64,000 bases of DNA from Halobellus ruber (GCF_014212355.1 NZ_JACKXD010000005.1:186001-250000), one strand, 5' to 3'; counted from the first letter of the stretch, positions 15,667 to 25,380 are shown. Notes: generated by a model from the sequence alone, not told the origin. Made by a program: numbers and translations.

Positions 15667-16889
15667 GCGTCGATAACGCCCCCCAGATCGATGCGCCGCT
15701 CGACGACGACGCGGTACTCGTGGTGGGCCACGGCTCCCGCCGGGAGAAGTCGAACGAACAGGTCCGCGAGGTCGCCGCGGACCTCGAATCCCAGTTGGAG
15801 ATCCCGGTCGACGCCGCGTACCTCGAACTCGCCGAACCGGCGATCCCCGACGCCATCGGGACGCTCGCGCCGACCTGCCGCCGGCTCACGGTCGTTCCGC
15901 TCTCCTTGTTCGGCGCGAGCCACGTCAAAAACGACATTCCGCTCGCGGTCCAGACCGCCCGTGCCCGCCACGACGGGGTGACGATCCGGTACGGGTCGCA
16001 CCTCGGCGTCCATCCCTCGCTCGTCGACCTGCTCGACGACCGGGTGCGCTCTGTCGAGGCTGATCTCGGCGTCGACCGCGCCGAGGACGACGTCGCGGTC
16101 GTGGTCTGCGCCCGCGGCTCCAGCGACCCCGACTCCAACGCCGACGTCCACAAGCTCGCGCGGCTGCTCTACGAGGGCCGCGACCTCGGCCGGGTGGAGG
16201 CCTCGTTCATCGGGGTCACAACGCCGGAACTCGACGACACGCTCCACGCGGTCGCGAAGGACCGCCCCGATGCGATCGCGGTCGTTCCGTACATGCTCGG
16301 TGACGGGGTGCTGACGGGGCGGATCGTCGACACCGCCGAGGAGTTCGACGACGAGTACCCGTACGTCGCGGCCGGCGCGGGCGACCCGCTCGGGACGGAC
16401 CATCGCGTGGTCGACGTGCTCGCCGACCGATGGCGGGAGGCGCGCTCCGACAGCGTCGAGATGTCGTGTGACACCTGCAAGTACAAGGTCGAACTCTCGG
16501 GGTACGAAGAGGACAAGGGCGGCGCCCGCGCGATGCTCCGGTCGCTCGTCCACGAGGCCGAGCACGCCGACCGCGACGACGTCGACGACGACCCCCACAC
16601 CCACGACGCCCCCGGAAAACACGTCGCGGTCTGCACCAACCAGACCTGCGCCGAGAGCGGCGCGACCGCGGTGATGGAGGAACTCCGGAACAGCGCCCGC
16701 GACGCCGACTGCGACGCCCGGATCACCAGAAGCTCCTGTCTGGGGCAGTGCGGCGACGGCCCGATGGTGGCCGTCTACCCGGACGGGATCTGGTACGGCG
16801 GCGTCACCACCGACGACGCCGATCGGGTCGTCTCCTCGCACCTCGAAGACGACACCATCGTGTCGGATCTCGTCCACCAGACGCTATGA
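15663..16889 (+). CDS. cbiX: Sirohydrochlorin cobaltochelatase with C-terminal thioredoxin-like [2Fe-2S] domain
   Basis: A 408-residue, three-part protein. Residues 1-130 are a CbiX/CbiK-like half with metal-site His23 in VVGHGSRREK and His87 in GASHVKND. Residues 140-260 form a second related half (VVCARGSSDPDSNAD, VVPYMLGDG). A short linker carries CDTC (269-272). Residues 318-400 match a thioredoxin-like [2Fe-2S] ferredoxin: CTNQTC (Cys324, Cys329) and CLGQC (Cys359, Cys363), then GPMVAVYPDGIWYGGV. CbiX inserts cobalt into sirohydrochlorin early in the pathway. The fused cluster domain is typical of haloarchaeal CbiX; its role is not known. Confidence 0.92.
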   Translation: MSVDNAPQIDAPLDDDAVLVVGHGSRREKSNEQVREVAADLESQLEIPVDAAYLELAEPAIPDAIGTLAPTCRRLTVVPLSLFGASHVKNDIPLAVQTARARHDGVTIRYGSHLGVHPSLVDLLDDRVRSVEADLGVDRAEDDVAVVVCARGSSDPDSNADVHKLARLLYEGRDLGRVEASFIGVTTPELDDTLHAVAKDRPDAIAVVPYMLGDGVLTGRIVDTAEEFDDEYPYVAAGAGDPLGTDHRVVDVLADRWREARSDSVEMSCDTCKYKVELSGYEEDKGGARAMLRSLVHEAEHADRDDVDDDPHTHDAPGKHVAVCTNQTCAESGATAVMEELRNSARDADCDARITRSSCLGQCGDGPMVAVYPDGIWYGGVTTDDADRVVSSHLEDDTIVSDLVHQTL

Positions 16890-16922
16890 CTACCCACCGA
16901 CATCCACCCATCGAGAACACCA

Positions 16923-17300
16923 ATGGCCTGTGAAGAACTCGAAGCGCTCAGACTCGCACTGATGAACGTCACCGGAACCACCGACGAGAGCGTGCGCCAG
17001 CACGCCGAGTCGGAACTCGGCGACGCCCTGGAGGCGGGCGGCCCGATCGCGGCGCTCGCCGAGGCGTCGACCCTCGACGAGGCCGAGCGGCACCTCGACG
17101 CCGCCCTCCTGGAGTTGGAGGAGGAGGCGATGGCGGCCGACGCCACCGACCGCGACGGCGCGTACCTCCGCGGCCGGGTCGTCGCCGTCCGCGACGCCGC
17201 GGCCAGCCTTCGGCGGCTCCGTGCCGATACCGATTCCCTCCTCGAGGACCTCGGCGAGGCCCACCACACGCTCCACGAGACGTTCCCGGTCGAGGAGTAG
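16923..17300 (+). CDS. DUF3209-type small helical protein
   Basis: A 125-residue, almost wholly helical acidic protein starting ACEELEALRLALMNVTGT. It has several heptad-like helices (EAERHLDAALLELEEEAMAA, LRRLRADTDSLLEDLGEAHH). I assign it to the DUF3209 family, which is known from haloarchaeal cobalamin loci; this rests on recall of the N-terminal motif, not a search. It starts 33 bp after cbiX and ends 2 bp before the propeller gene. Function is unknown; conserved Cys3, Glu4 and His residues could bind a metal or a tetrapyrrole, which is speculation. Confidence 0.65.
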   Translation: MACEELEALRLALMNVTGTTDESVRQHAESELGDALEAGGPIAALAEASTLDEAERHLDAALLELEEEAMAADATDRDGAYLRGRVVAVRDAAASLRRLRADTDSLLEDLGEAHHTLHETFPVEE

Positions 17301-17302
17301 GG

Positions 17303-18547
17303 ATGCTCGCCGAGGGAATCCGCCGACCGCTCGGCGGGCTCGACCCCGCACGGAGCCGCCACAACTGGGCCCGGTCCGCCGTGGTCGTCGCCGAGGGGAC
17401 CGTCCTCGTCGGCGGGCCGGACGGTCGGGTGACTGCGTTTGGCGCGGATACCGGGTTCGAAGAGCAGTGGTCGTCCGACACGGGATCGGGGTACGTCGTC
17501 TCACTGGCTGCAGCCGACGACCGAGTCGCGGTCGGGACCCGCGGGGCCGACGCCGCCGTCTCCCTGGTGTCGTCGGAGGGAGGGGCGCCGCAGTGGACGC
17601 ACGCGGCGGCCGACGAGGTCGGGACAGCGGCGGCCGACTCGCTGCTCGCTCGACCGTACGTGGTCGATGTCGGCATCGCGGGCGGGGCGGCCACCGGCGA
17701 CGACGTCATCGTCGCCGCGATCAGGCGCTACGAACGACCCGGCGGCGAGCGGTCGTGGTCGAGCGCCGTCCTCGGAATCGCCCCCGACGGCGCGGTGCGG
17801 TGGCGACATATCGCCGACGCCTCGCCGGTCGCGGTCGACGTCGACGCCGGGCGGGTCGCGGTCGCGTACAACAGGCGACCACGGGCCGGCGACGGGCTCG
17901 TCGTCCTCGACGCCGCAACCGGCAAGCAGGTCCTGTCGTGGGATCCCGACGCCCCCGGCGATCGACGAGTCGGCGACGTGGCGTTCGCCGACGGCGCGGT
18001 TGCGGTCGCGAGCCACGCCGACAAGCGCGGCTACTTGCTCGGCCCCGACGGAACCGAACAGTGGGTGGTCGACCTCGGGAGCCCCCGGTCCGTCGGGAGC
18101 GAGACCGTCTATACGTACCCAAATCACGTCTTCGCGGCCGACGGCGCCGCGGTCTTCGTGACCGGGAACACGTTCGCGGAAGCGACCCGCGAGCCCGACG
18201 CCCGCCACCCGGGCGAGCACACAGTGGCGGCGGTCGATGGGGGCGACGTTGCGTGGACGCACGATATCGGCGGCTTCGCGCGGGACGTGTCGGCGTCCGG
18301 CTCCCACGTTGCCGTGCCGTCCGCCCAGCACTTCCGGCGACGGGACGCCGACACTCACGCGGTCCACGTCTTCGACGCCTGCGGCGGACACCTCGCGGAG
18401 CGATCCGTTCCCGGTATCGCATCGAGCGCGGCGATCGGAGCGGAGACGCTCGCTGCCGTGGAGGAACCCGTCGCGTATCACGACGAGGACGTCACACGCG
18501 GGTCCCACCGGCTACGTGCGTGGTCGGTCGGAACCGGCGGCTGGTAG
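17303..18547 (+). CDS. Cytoplasmic beta-propeller protein of the cobalamin operon
   Basis: A 414-residue protein made of repeated blades of about 45 residues. Examples are AVVVAEGTVLVGGPDGRVTA, VVSLAAADDRVAVGTRG, PVAVDVDAGRVAVAY and VFAADGAAVFVTG, a pattern seen in PQQ/WD40-like quinoprotein propellers. There is no signal peptide or membrane helix, so it probably acts in the cytoplasm. It is the last gene of the rightward operon and converges on chlID with a 14-bp gap. A binding or scaffold role is likely; enzymatic PQQ residues cannot be recognised. Confidence 0.7.
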   Translation: MLAEGIRRPLGGLDPARSRHNWARSAVVVAEGTVLVGGPDGRVTAFGADTGFEEQWSSDTGSGYVVSLAAADDRVAVGTRGADAAVSLVSSEGGAPQWTHAAADEVGTAAADSLLARPYVVDVGIAGGAATGDDVIVAAIRRYERPGGERSWSSAVLGIAPDGAVRWRHIADASPVAVDVDAGRVAVAYNRRPRAGDGLVVLDAATGKQVLSWDPDAPGDRRVGDVAFADGAVAVASHADKRGYLLGPDGTEQWVVDLGSPRSVGSETVYTYPNHVFAADGAAVFVTGNTFAEATREPDARHPGEHTVAAVDGGDVAWTHDIGGFARDVSASGSHVAVPSAQHFRRRDADTHAVHVFDACGGHLAERSVPGIASSAAIGAETLAAVEEPVAYHDEDVTRGSHRLRAWSVGTGGW

Positions 18548-18561
18548 CCGGGGGGCGGTGG

Positions 18562-20709
18562 CTACCGATCCCCGACCGCGTCGGCGACCCGCTCGGCCGA
18601 GAGTTCCGAAAGCGGAATCCGCGCCGCGTCGGTCTCGCGCTCGACGATGCCGGTCACGCCCGCCCCGTCGTCGCCGGCGTCGACCAGGACGACCAGCGGA
18701 TCGGCGGCCGCGAGCCGGCGGGCGGCGGCCCGGGTCGCTTCCGTGGGGCTCTTCCCCTCGCCGGCGACGTTCGCGCGGCCGTCGGTCACCACGACCACGA
18801 CGCCGGCGTCGACGTCCTCGCCGGTCAGGAGCCGCCCCGCGGCGTCGAGCCCGGCGGGTAGCGGCGTCCGGTCGCCCGCGGGCAGTTCCTTCAGATGCCG
18901 GGCCGCGAGCGCGACGCTGTCGGTCGGCGGGAGCAACACCTCCGCGTCGTCGCCCGCGACGGCTACGAACGCCACCTCGTCGCGCTGCTGGTAGGCGCCC
19001 TCGAGCAGCGACAGGACGGTGCCCTTCGCCTCGCGCATCGCGGGCCGCATCGACGCGCTCGCGTCGACGACGAACACGACGAGTGCGCCCGCCGTGTCCG
19101 CCCTGACCGAAGTCCGGAGGTCCTCGTCCGTGACCCGATCCCGACCGTCCGCTGCGGCCGCCCGGACAGACGCCGCGGCATCGATGTCGCCGTCGGGCGT
19201 CGCCCGTTCCGTCCGGACGCGGGACCCCTGTCCCTCCGCCGAGGGGGCGACGCCCACGCGGGAACCCCCGTCCGCGTCTGCCGCTTCGGTTTCGACTCCG
19301 TCCACCGGCGGCGCCGCGGCGTCGCCGACCTCGGCCCGGCGCTCACCGGGGACCAGGGGGGTGGCCGTCCCGTCGGGATCGGTCCCTTCGTCGCCGCCTG
19401 ACTCCCCGTCGTCCGGCGTCGCGTCCGCCGACGCGCCCGTCGGTCGGTCCGCGGCGTCGGGATCGTCGGCTCCCTCACCGGGCGCGGGGTCGTCTCCGGG
19501 GTCGGGAGCGGCTTCCCCGCCGTTATCGGGACTGTCCTCACCCTCCGGATCGGGGTCGTCCGCGGGGCGACCCCCGCCGCCGTCCCCCGAGGCTTCGTCG
19601 GACGGTGTGTCACCCCCGTCGCCGTCGTTCCCGTCCCCCCCGGCGTCGTCGTCCGTGCCACTCCCCGTGTCGCGGTCACCCTGATCATCCCCCTCGTCTT
19701 CCCCGAACTGCTCGTCGAGCACGTCGTCGACGTCCGGCGCGTCGTCGAACGGCTGCCGCTGGAGCCGGTGCGGCAGCGCGAGCGACGCCGCCTCCTCGAC
19801 GTCGGACTCGATGACCTTCGACCGACCGTCGAGCGCGGCGAGCGTGCGGGCGGTCCGGGCGGTCGCGACGTCCGCCCGATGGCCGTCGACCCCCGCGTCC
19901 CGACAGAGTTCCGCGATATCGGCTTTGAACTCCGCGGGGAGGTCGACCTCGCAGACCAGCTCCCGTGCCCGCAGGAGGCGCTCGCGGAGGGCGTCGGTCT
20001 CCCCGCGGTAGCGGTCCGGAAGCGACTCCGACTCGCCGGCGTCGTCCGCCCCGAGCGCCTGCTCGATGATCGCAACGCGGTCGTCGAGGTCGTCGCTGGC
20101 CGTAACGGTCGTCTGGAGCGCAAACCGGTCCCGCAGTTGTGGCCGGAGTTCGCCCTCCTCGGGGTTCATCGTCCCGATCAGGGTGAACTCGGCGGGGTGG
20201 TCGACGCTCACGCCGTCGCGCTCGACCCGGTTGACGCCGCTCGCGGCCGCATCGAGGAGCACGTCCACTAAGTGGTCGTCCAGCAGGTTCACCTCGTCGA
20301 CGTAGAGGATTCCCCGATTGGCCCGCGCAAGCAAGCCGGGATCGAACTCCGCGTCGCCGTCGAGGGCGTCCGCAACCGAAAGGGTCCCCACAACCCGCTC
20401 GCGGGTCGCGCCGAGCGGCAGGGTCACGAGCGGAACTGATCGGGTCTCTATCGGGGGGTCCGTCCGTTCCCGACACGAGTCGCACTGTCGCTCGGGGTCG
20501 TCAGGCGGACACCCGTACGGGCAGTCCGCCACCGCGCGCTGGTCGGGAAGCAACTCCGCGAGCGCCCGTACGGCGGTCGACTTCGCGGTCCCGCGCTCCC
20601 CACGGACGAGAACTCCGTCGAGCGCGTCGTCGGCTGCGACGGCCAAAAGCGCCCGTTTCAACTCCGGCTGGCCGACGATTGCGGGAAACGGCGTGTGACG
20701 ACGGGCCAT
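18562..20709 (-). CDS. chlID: Fused ChlI/ChlD-type chelatase ATPase with VWA domain
   Basis: A 715-residue protein. Residues 1 to about 340 are an AAA+ ATPase of the magnesium-chelatase I type: Walker A RGERGTAKSTA, then CPYGCPPDDP, Walker B ILYVDEVNLL and TMNPEEGELRPQL. Residues about 345-500 are an extremely acidic Gly/Asp/Pro linker. Residues about 530-715 are a von Willebrand A domain with the MIDAS motif DASASM. It fuses the roles of CobS/ChlI and CobT/ChlD and should energise CobN, encoded divergently 47 bp away. ATG 20709 (MARRHTPFPAIVGQ) was chosen; an upstream ATG would run into the shared promoter. Confidence 0.92.
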   Translation of the reverse strand: MARRHTPFPAIVGQPELKRALLAVAADDALDGVLVRGERGTAKSTAVRALAELLPDQRAVADCPYGCPPDDPERQCDSCRERTDPPIETRSVPLVTLPLGATRERVVGTLSVADALDGDAEFDPGLLARANRGILYVDEVNLLDDHLVDVLLDAAASGVNRVERDGVSVDHPAEFTLIGTMNPEEGELRPQLRDRFALQTTVTASDDLDDRVAIIEQALGADDAGESESLPDRYRGETDALRERLLRARELVCEVDLPAEFKADIAELCRDAGVDGHRADVATARTARTLAALDGRSKVIESDVEEAASLALPHRLQRQPFDDAPDVDDVLDEQFGEDEGDDQGDRDTGSGTDDDAGGDGNDGDGGDTPSDEASGDGGGGRPADDPDPEGEDSPDNGGEAAPDPGDDPAPGEGADDPDAADRPTGASADATPDDGESGGDEGTDPDGTATPLVPGERRAEVGDAAAPPVDGVETEAADADGGSRVGVAPSAEGQGSRVRTERATPDGDIDAAASVRAAAADGRDRVTDEDLRTSVRADTAGALVVFVVDASASMRPAMREAKGTVLSLLEGAYQQRDEVAFVAVAGDDAEVLLPPTDSVALAARHLKELPAGDRTPLPAGLDAAGRLLTGEDVDAGVVVVVTDGRANVAGEGKSPTEATRAAARRLAAADPLVVLVDAGDDGAGVTGIVERETDAARIPLSELSAERVADAVGDR

Positions 20710-20756
20710 CGGTTGTGAAAGCTTACTTGTAGTAGGACAATAACGCTTTATCATCG
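20710..20756. promoter_or_regulatory. Divergent chlID/cobN promoter
   Basis: Only 47 bp separate the two starts, so the promoters overlap and the genes are probably co-regulated. AT-rich words (about 20718-20735 and 20739-20752) supply TATA-like elements for both directions with little or no leader. ACTTGTAGTA at 20725-20734 recurs upstream of the 2405-residue surface protein. Confidence 0.5.
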
Positions 20757-23700
20757 ATGCCGACAATCGGGCTCTACACCGCGACCGAAAACGAGTTGGG
20801 CGCGGTCCAGGCGGCGGCGGACCGAATAGGGGAGATCGACCTCGAAGTGCGCTCGGAGGCGGACCTCGACGACGGGACCGACGTCGACGCGTTCGTCGAC
20901 GATCTCGAATCCGCGACCGCGGTCGTCCTCTGGCTCCACGGCGGCGAGGGGAGTATGCCGGGGTACGACCACGCCGTCGAGCGGCTCCGCGAGGCGGGCG
21001 TACCACTGATCGTGAACTCCACCGGCGACGCCTACGCCGTCGAGGACACCACCGTCTCCGAGGACGACCGCGAGCAGGTCTACGAGTACCTTGACCGCGG
21101 CGGCGTGGTGAACCTCGCGAACTGCTGTCGGTTCCTCGCGGCCACGTATGGGGAGGGGTCCGCCGTCGATACTGACTACGACGACCCCGTCGACCTCCCC
21201 ACGGAGGGCGTCTACCATCCGGACCATCCCGGCGCGAGCTACGAGGAACTCCGCGAGACCCACCATCCCGACAAGCCCACGATCGGGGTGTGGTTCTACG
21301 AGTCCCACTGGACCCACGCCAACACACGGTACGTCGACGGGCTGGTCCGAGCGCTGGAGGCCCAGGGCGCGAACGTCCTCCCGGCGTTCTGCAACCCCGC
21401 GACCGACGAAGAGGGGCAGGAAAACGCCGAGTGGGTCGCCCGGGAGTGGTTCGCGGACGACGACGGTCCGGTCGTCGACGCGGTCGTGAGTTCGTTCATG
21501 TTCGCGCTGTCGATGAGCGAGCGCGGCCGCGACGCCGCCGACGAGGGGGAGGGCGCCGAGGACGTGTTCCTGACCGAACTCGGCGTGCCCGTGCTCCAGG
21601 CGATCACCACGATGCGCTCTGCGTCCCGGTACGAGGCGAGCGACACCGGCGTGATGGGGTTCGAGCTGGCGCTGTCGGTGGCGCTCCCGGAGTTCGACGG
21701 CAACGTCATCACCCACCCCATCAGCGGCAAGGAGCGGATGGACGACGCCGCGGGCATCGGGAGCGCGCCGAAACAGCACTTCCCGATCGACGACCGGATC
21801 GACCACGTCGCGCGGCTGGCGGTCAACTGGGCCGAGCTCCGCCATCTCCCCAACGAGGAGAAGGACGTGGCGGTCGTCCTCCACAACTACCCGCCGAGCG
21901 ACGACGGGATCGGGACCGCGTTCGGGCTCGACAGCCCCGAGAGCGCGGTCAACCTGCTTGCGGAACTCGACGACCGCGGGTACGCCGTCGACGGCGCCCC
22001 GACCGACGGCGCGGAACTCATCGACCGACTGACCTCGCAACTGACGCTGGACTCCCGGTGGGTCGCCCCCGAGGACGTGGCGGAGTTGAGCGTGGATACC
22101 GTCTCACCGAGCCAGTACGCGGAGTGGTTCGCGGACGCGGACGACCGGTTCCGGGAGCAGGTGACCGACGAGTGGGGCGACCCCCCGGACCGTCCCTTCG
22201 CGATCCCGGGCGTCGAGTACGGCAACGTCCTGGTGACGGTCCAGCCGCCCCGCGGGTTCGGGATGGATCCCTCGAAGGTGTACCACGATTCGGACCTCCA
22301 GCCGCCGCACGACTACTACGCGTTCTACGCGTGGCTCCGGAACGCCTACGACGCCGACGCCGTCGTCCACCTCGGCACCCACGGCAGCTTGGAGTGGCTC
22401 CCCGGCAAGACGGTCGGGCTCGATGGCGCGAGCGCCCCCGACCAGCTGATCGACGACCTCCCCAACGTCTATCCGTACATCGTCAACAACCCCGGCGAGG
22501 GCGCGCAGGCCAAGCGCCGATCGTACGCCGCGATCGTCGACTACCTCACGCCCGTGATGCGCTCGGCGGGGGTCTACGACGACCTCGCGAGCCTCGAGGA
22601 ACTCGTCCGCGAGTACCGGAAGGCCGGAATGGAGGACGCCCGCGCCGACGACGGCGAGCACCTCCGCGAGCGGATCGAGGAAGTCGTCGCCGAGTTGGAT
22701 CTCGCGACCGACCTCGGGATCGAGTCCGCCGCGGACGCCGACTTCGAGCACCTCGTCGAGCGGATCCACGAGTACCTCACCGACGTCAAGACCACCCAGA
22801 TCCGGATGGGGCTGCACACGATGGGCGAGCCCCCGGCGGACGACCGCCTCGTCGAGTACCTGGTCGCGCTCACGCGGCTCGAAAACCCCGGCGCGCCGAG
22901 TCTCAGGGAGAGCGTCGCGGGCGTGCTCGGGGTCGACTACGACCGGATGCTCGACGAACCCGGCGCCTACGACGAGGACCTCGGACTGTACCTCTCGGAG
23001 GCCGCCGACCGCGTCCACGAGACCTCACTCGAACTCGTCTCGGAACTCGCGGCCCGCGAGTTCGACGTGCCGGCCTCGGAGGCCGACGCCGGCCCCGACG
23101 ACGAGGTGAACATGAACCTGCTGGTCGTCGACATCGACCCGCTGGGCGACGCGCGGGCCGATCCGGGCGCTCACGAGGACCTCCGGGACGTACTGAAATT
23201 CATCTGTGACGAAGCCGCGCCGCGGGTCGCGGGCGCGGCGGAGGAGATCCCCCGCACCGCGGAGGCGCTGAACGGCGAGCACGTCCCGCCGGGCGGCAGC
23301 GGCGCGCCGACGCGGGGCGGCGTCGACCTCCTGCCGACCGCGCGGAACTTCTACACCCTCGACCCGCGGAAGGTCCCCGCCAAGACGGCGTGGGACGTGG
23401 GCAGGCGGGTCGCCGACGGGGTCGCCGAGCGGCATTACGAGGAGAGCGCGGCGCGGAGCGCCGCGGAACAGTCGAGCGGGGAGCGAAGCGACCCGCGAGA
23501 CGAGGGCGAATACCCCGAGGAGATCGGCGTCGTGGCGTGGGGCACGCCGACGGTTCGGACCCGCGGTGAGACCATCGCGCAGGTGCTCGCGCTGATGGGC
23601 GTGGAACCCGTCTGGACCGACGCCGGCCGCGTCGACGGCGTGGAGCCCATCCCGCTCGACGACCTCGACCGCCCGCGGATCGATGTCACCACCCGCGTCT

Positions 23701-24629
23701 CGGGGCTGTTCCGCGACGCGTTCCCGCAGGCGGCGAGCGTGATCCACGACGCCGTCGACGCCGTGGTCGACCTCGACGAACCCTACGAGATGAACTACGT
23801 CAAGAAACACGTCGAGCAGGAGGCCGAGGAGCTCGAAGCCGACGGCGTCGACGCCGACGAGGCCGAATCGCTCGCCGCCCAGCGCGTGTTCACCACGAAG
23901 CCGGGCGGCTACGGCGCGGGCACGAACAAGGCCGTCGACGAGGGTAACTGGGAGGACCGCTCCGATCTGGCAGAAGTGTACGTCCAGTGGGGCGGCTACG
24001 CCCTCGGGAAGCGTGGCAAGGTCAGCGAATCACACGACAGCTTCGAGCGGCGGCTCTCGTCGGTCGAGGCGACGGTCAAGATCGAGGACACCGACGAGCA
24101 AGACGAGTTCGACTCCTCGGATTGGTACGCGTTCCACGGCGGGTTCATCTCCGCGGTCGGGGAACTCGCCGACGCCGAACCCGCCGCCTACGTCGGCGAC
24201 TCCAGCGACCCCGACAACATAGACGTCTACACCAACGAGGAGAAGGTCCGGAAGACGATGCGCGCACGGGTGCTCAACCCCGAGTGGCTCGACAGTATGG
24301 AGGAGCACGGCTACAAGGGCGCCGGCGACCTCTCGACCACCGTCGACGTGGCGCTGGGGTGGGACGCGACCACCGGGGTCGTCAGCGACACGCTCTGGTC
24401 CGAGGTCGCCGACGCCTACGCCTTCGACGACGAGAGGCAAGAGTGGCTCCGCGACGTGAACCCCTGGGCGCTTGAGAGCATCACCGGCACCCTGCTCGAA
24501 GCGATCGACCGGGACCTCTGGGACGCCGACCGCGAGACCGAAGACCGGCTCCGCGACATCAACCTCTCGGTGGAGGGCGACCTCGAAGCCGACGCCGCCG
24601 GGCGACAGGAGGCGGTCTCGGATGACTGA
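20757..24629 (+). CDS. cobN: Cobaltochelatase large subunit CobN
   Basis: A 1290-residue protein, the usual size for CobN/ChlH. It has an N-terminal chelatase domain (WLHGGEGSMPGYDH), then the CobN core with VVSSFMFALSMSE, ITTMRSASRYE, YGNVLVTVQPPRGFG, VHLGTHGSLEWLPGK and YPYIVNNPGEGAQAKRR. Near the C-terminus are TTKPGGYGAGTNKAVD and MRARVLNPEWLDSM. CobN normally inserts cobalt late, into hydrogenobyrinate diamide, with CobS/CobT. In this locus the ATPase partner is the divergent fused chlID. Coexistence with CbiX and early-cobalt enzymes leaves its substrate open. The stop overlaps cbiC by 8 bp. Confidence 0.96.
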   Translation: MPTIGLYTATENELGAVQAAADRIGEIDLEVRSEADLDDGTDVDAFVDDLESATAVVLWLHGGEGSMPGYDHAVERLREAGVPLIVNSTGDAYAVEDTTVSEDDREQVYEYLDRGGVVNLANCCRFLAATYGEGSAVDTDYDDPVDLPTEGVYHPDHPGASYEELRETHHPDKPTIGVWFYESHWTHANTRYVDGLVRALEAQGANVLPAFCNPATDEEGQENAEWVAREWFADDDGPVVDAVVSSFMFALSMSERGRDAADEGEGAEDVFLTELGVPVLQAITTMRSASRYEASDTGVMGFELALSVALPEFDGNVITHPISGKERMDDAAGIGSAPKQHFPIDDRIDHVARLAVNWAELRHLPNEEKDVAVVLHNYPPSDDGIGTAFGLDSPESAVNLLAELDDRGYAVDGAPTDGAELIDRLTSQLTLDSRWVAPEDVAELSVDTVSPSQYAEWFADADDRFREQVTDEWGDPPDRPFAIPGVEYGNVLVTVQPPRGFGMDPSKVYHDSDLQPPHDYYAFYAWLRNAYDADAVVHLGTHGSLEWLPGKTVGLDGASAPDQLIDDLPNVYPYIVNNPGEGAQAKRRSYAAIVDYLTPVMRSAGVYDDLASLEELVREYRKAGMEDARADDGEHLRERIEEVVAELDLATDLGIESAADADFEHLVERIHEYLTDVKTTQIRMGLHTMGEPPADDRLVEYLVALTRLENPGAPSLRESVAGVLGVDYDRMLDEPGAYDEDLGLYLSEAADRVHETSLELVSELAAREFDVPASEADAGPDDEVNMNLLVVDIDPLGDARADPGAHEDLRDVLKFICDEAAPRVAGAAEEIPRTAEALNGEHVPPGGSGAPTRGGVDLLPTARNFYTLDPRKVPAKTAWDVGRRVADGVAERHYEESAARSAAEQSSGERSDPRDEGEYPEEIGVVAWGTPTVRTRGETIAQVLALMGVEPVWTDAGRVDGVEPIPLDDLDRPRIDVTTRVSGLFRDAFPQAASVIHDAVDAVVDLDEPYEMNYVKKHVEQEAEELEADGVDADEAESLAAQRVFTTKPGGYGAGTNKAVDEGNWEDRSDLAEVYVQWGGYALGKRGKVSESHDSFERRLSSVEATVKIEDTDEQDEFDSSDWYAFHGGFISAVGELADAEPAAYVGDSSDPDNIDVYTNEEKVRKTMRARVLNPEWLDSMEEHGYKGAGDLSTTVDVALGWDATTGVVSDTLWSEVADAYAFDDERQEWLRDVNPWALESITGTLLEAIDRDLWDADRETEDRLRDINLSVEGDLEADAAGRQEAVSDD

Positions 24630-25380
24630 CGCCGACGCCGAGGCCGGTGCGGATGCTGGCACTGACACCGCCGGCGACACCGACACTGGCACCGCCGGCG
24701 ACGACCCCGACGAGGCGTACGCCGACCTCGGCGCGACCACGTCGGAGGCGATGGACATCGCCGAGACGAGTATGGACATCGTCAGGTCGTTCGTGCCCGA
24801 GGAGACGCTCGAAGACCGCCTCCGGCAGAAGGCCGTCCACGCCACGGGCTCGCCCGACTTCCAGCACCTGCTGCGGTTCCACAACGACCCCGTCGCCGCC
24901 GGCGCCCGCGCGGTCCTCGACGAGCGGCCGATCGTGACCGACATCACGATGGCGAAGGCGGGGATCACGGGCCGCGGCCACGACTGCGAGGTGCGGAAGG
25001 CCATCGGCGAGGGCGCCGAACTCGCGGCCGAAACCGGAATGACCCGGACCGCGGCGTCGGTGCTGGAACTCGACAAGCGGGGCGTCTACGACGGCGCGAT
25101 CGCGGTCGTGGGCAACGCGCCCACCGCCGCCTTGGCGCTGTCGGACTGTATCGCGGATGGCACCCGGCCGGCGGTCGTGGTGGCGACGCCGGTCGGGTTC
25201 GTGAAGGCCACGGAGAGTCGGGAGCGAGTCAGGACGGTCGCCGCCGAGTACGGCGTCCCCGCCGTGACGCACGTCGGGACGCGCGGCGGCAGCGGGCTCG
25301 CGGCGGCGCTCACCAACGAACTGATCCACGTTGCAAGCGACGCCCGGGACGGCGAAGCGGAGATCGACGCCAATGAGTGA
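24622..25380 (+). CDS. cbiC: Cobalt-precorrin-8 methylmutase
   Basis: A 252-residue protein. After a 30-residue Asp/Thr/Gly-rich leader come the CbiC/CobH motifs: RQKAVHATGSPDFQHLLRF with the catalytic-type His, then IVTDITMAKAGI, AVVGNAPTAALAL and TPVGFVKATESRE. CbiC moves the C11 methyl to C12 to give cobyrinate. It overlaps both neighbours by 8 bp, indicating tight coupling in the cobN-cbiC-cbiEA operon. Confidence 0.95.
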   Translation: MTDADAEAGADAGTDTAGDTDTGTAGDDPDEAYADLGATTSEAMDIAETSMDIVRSFVPEETLEDRLRQKAVHATGSPDFQHLLRFHNDPVAAGARAVLDERPIVTDITMAKAGITGRGHDCEVRKAIGEGAELAAETGMTRTAASVLELDKRGVYDGAIAVVGNAPTAALALSDCIADGTRPAVVVATPVGFVKATESRERVRTVAAEYGVPAVTHVGTRGGSGLAAALTNELIHVASDARDGEAEIDANE

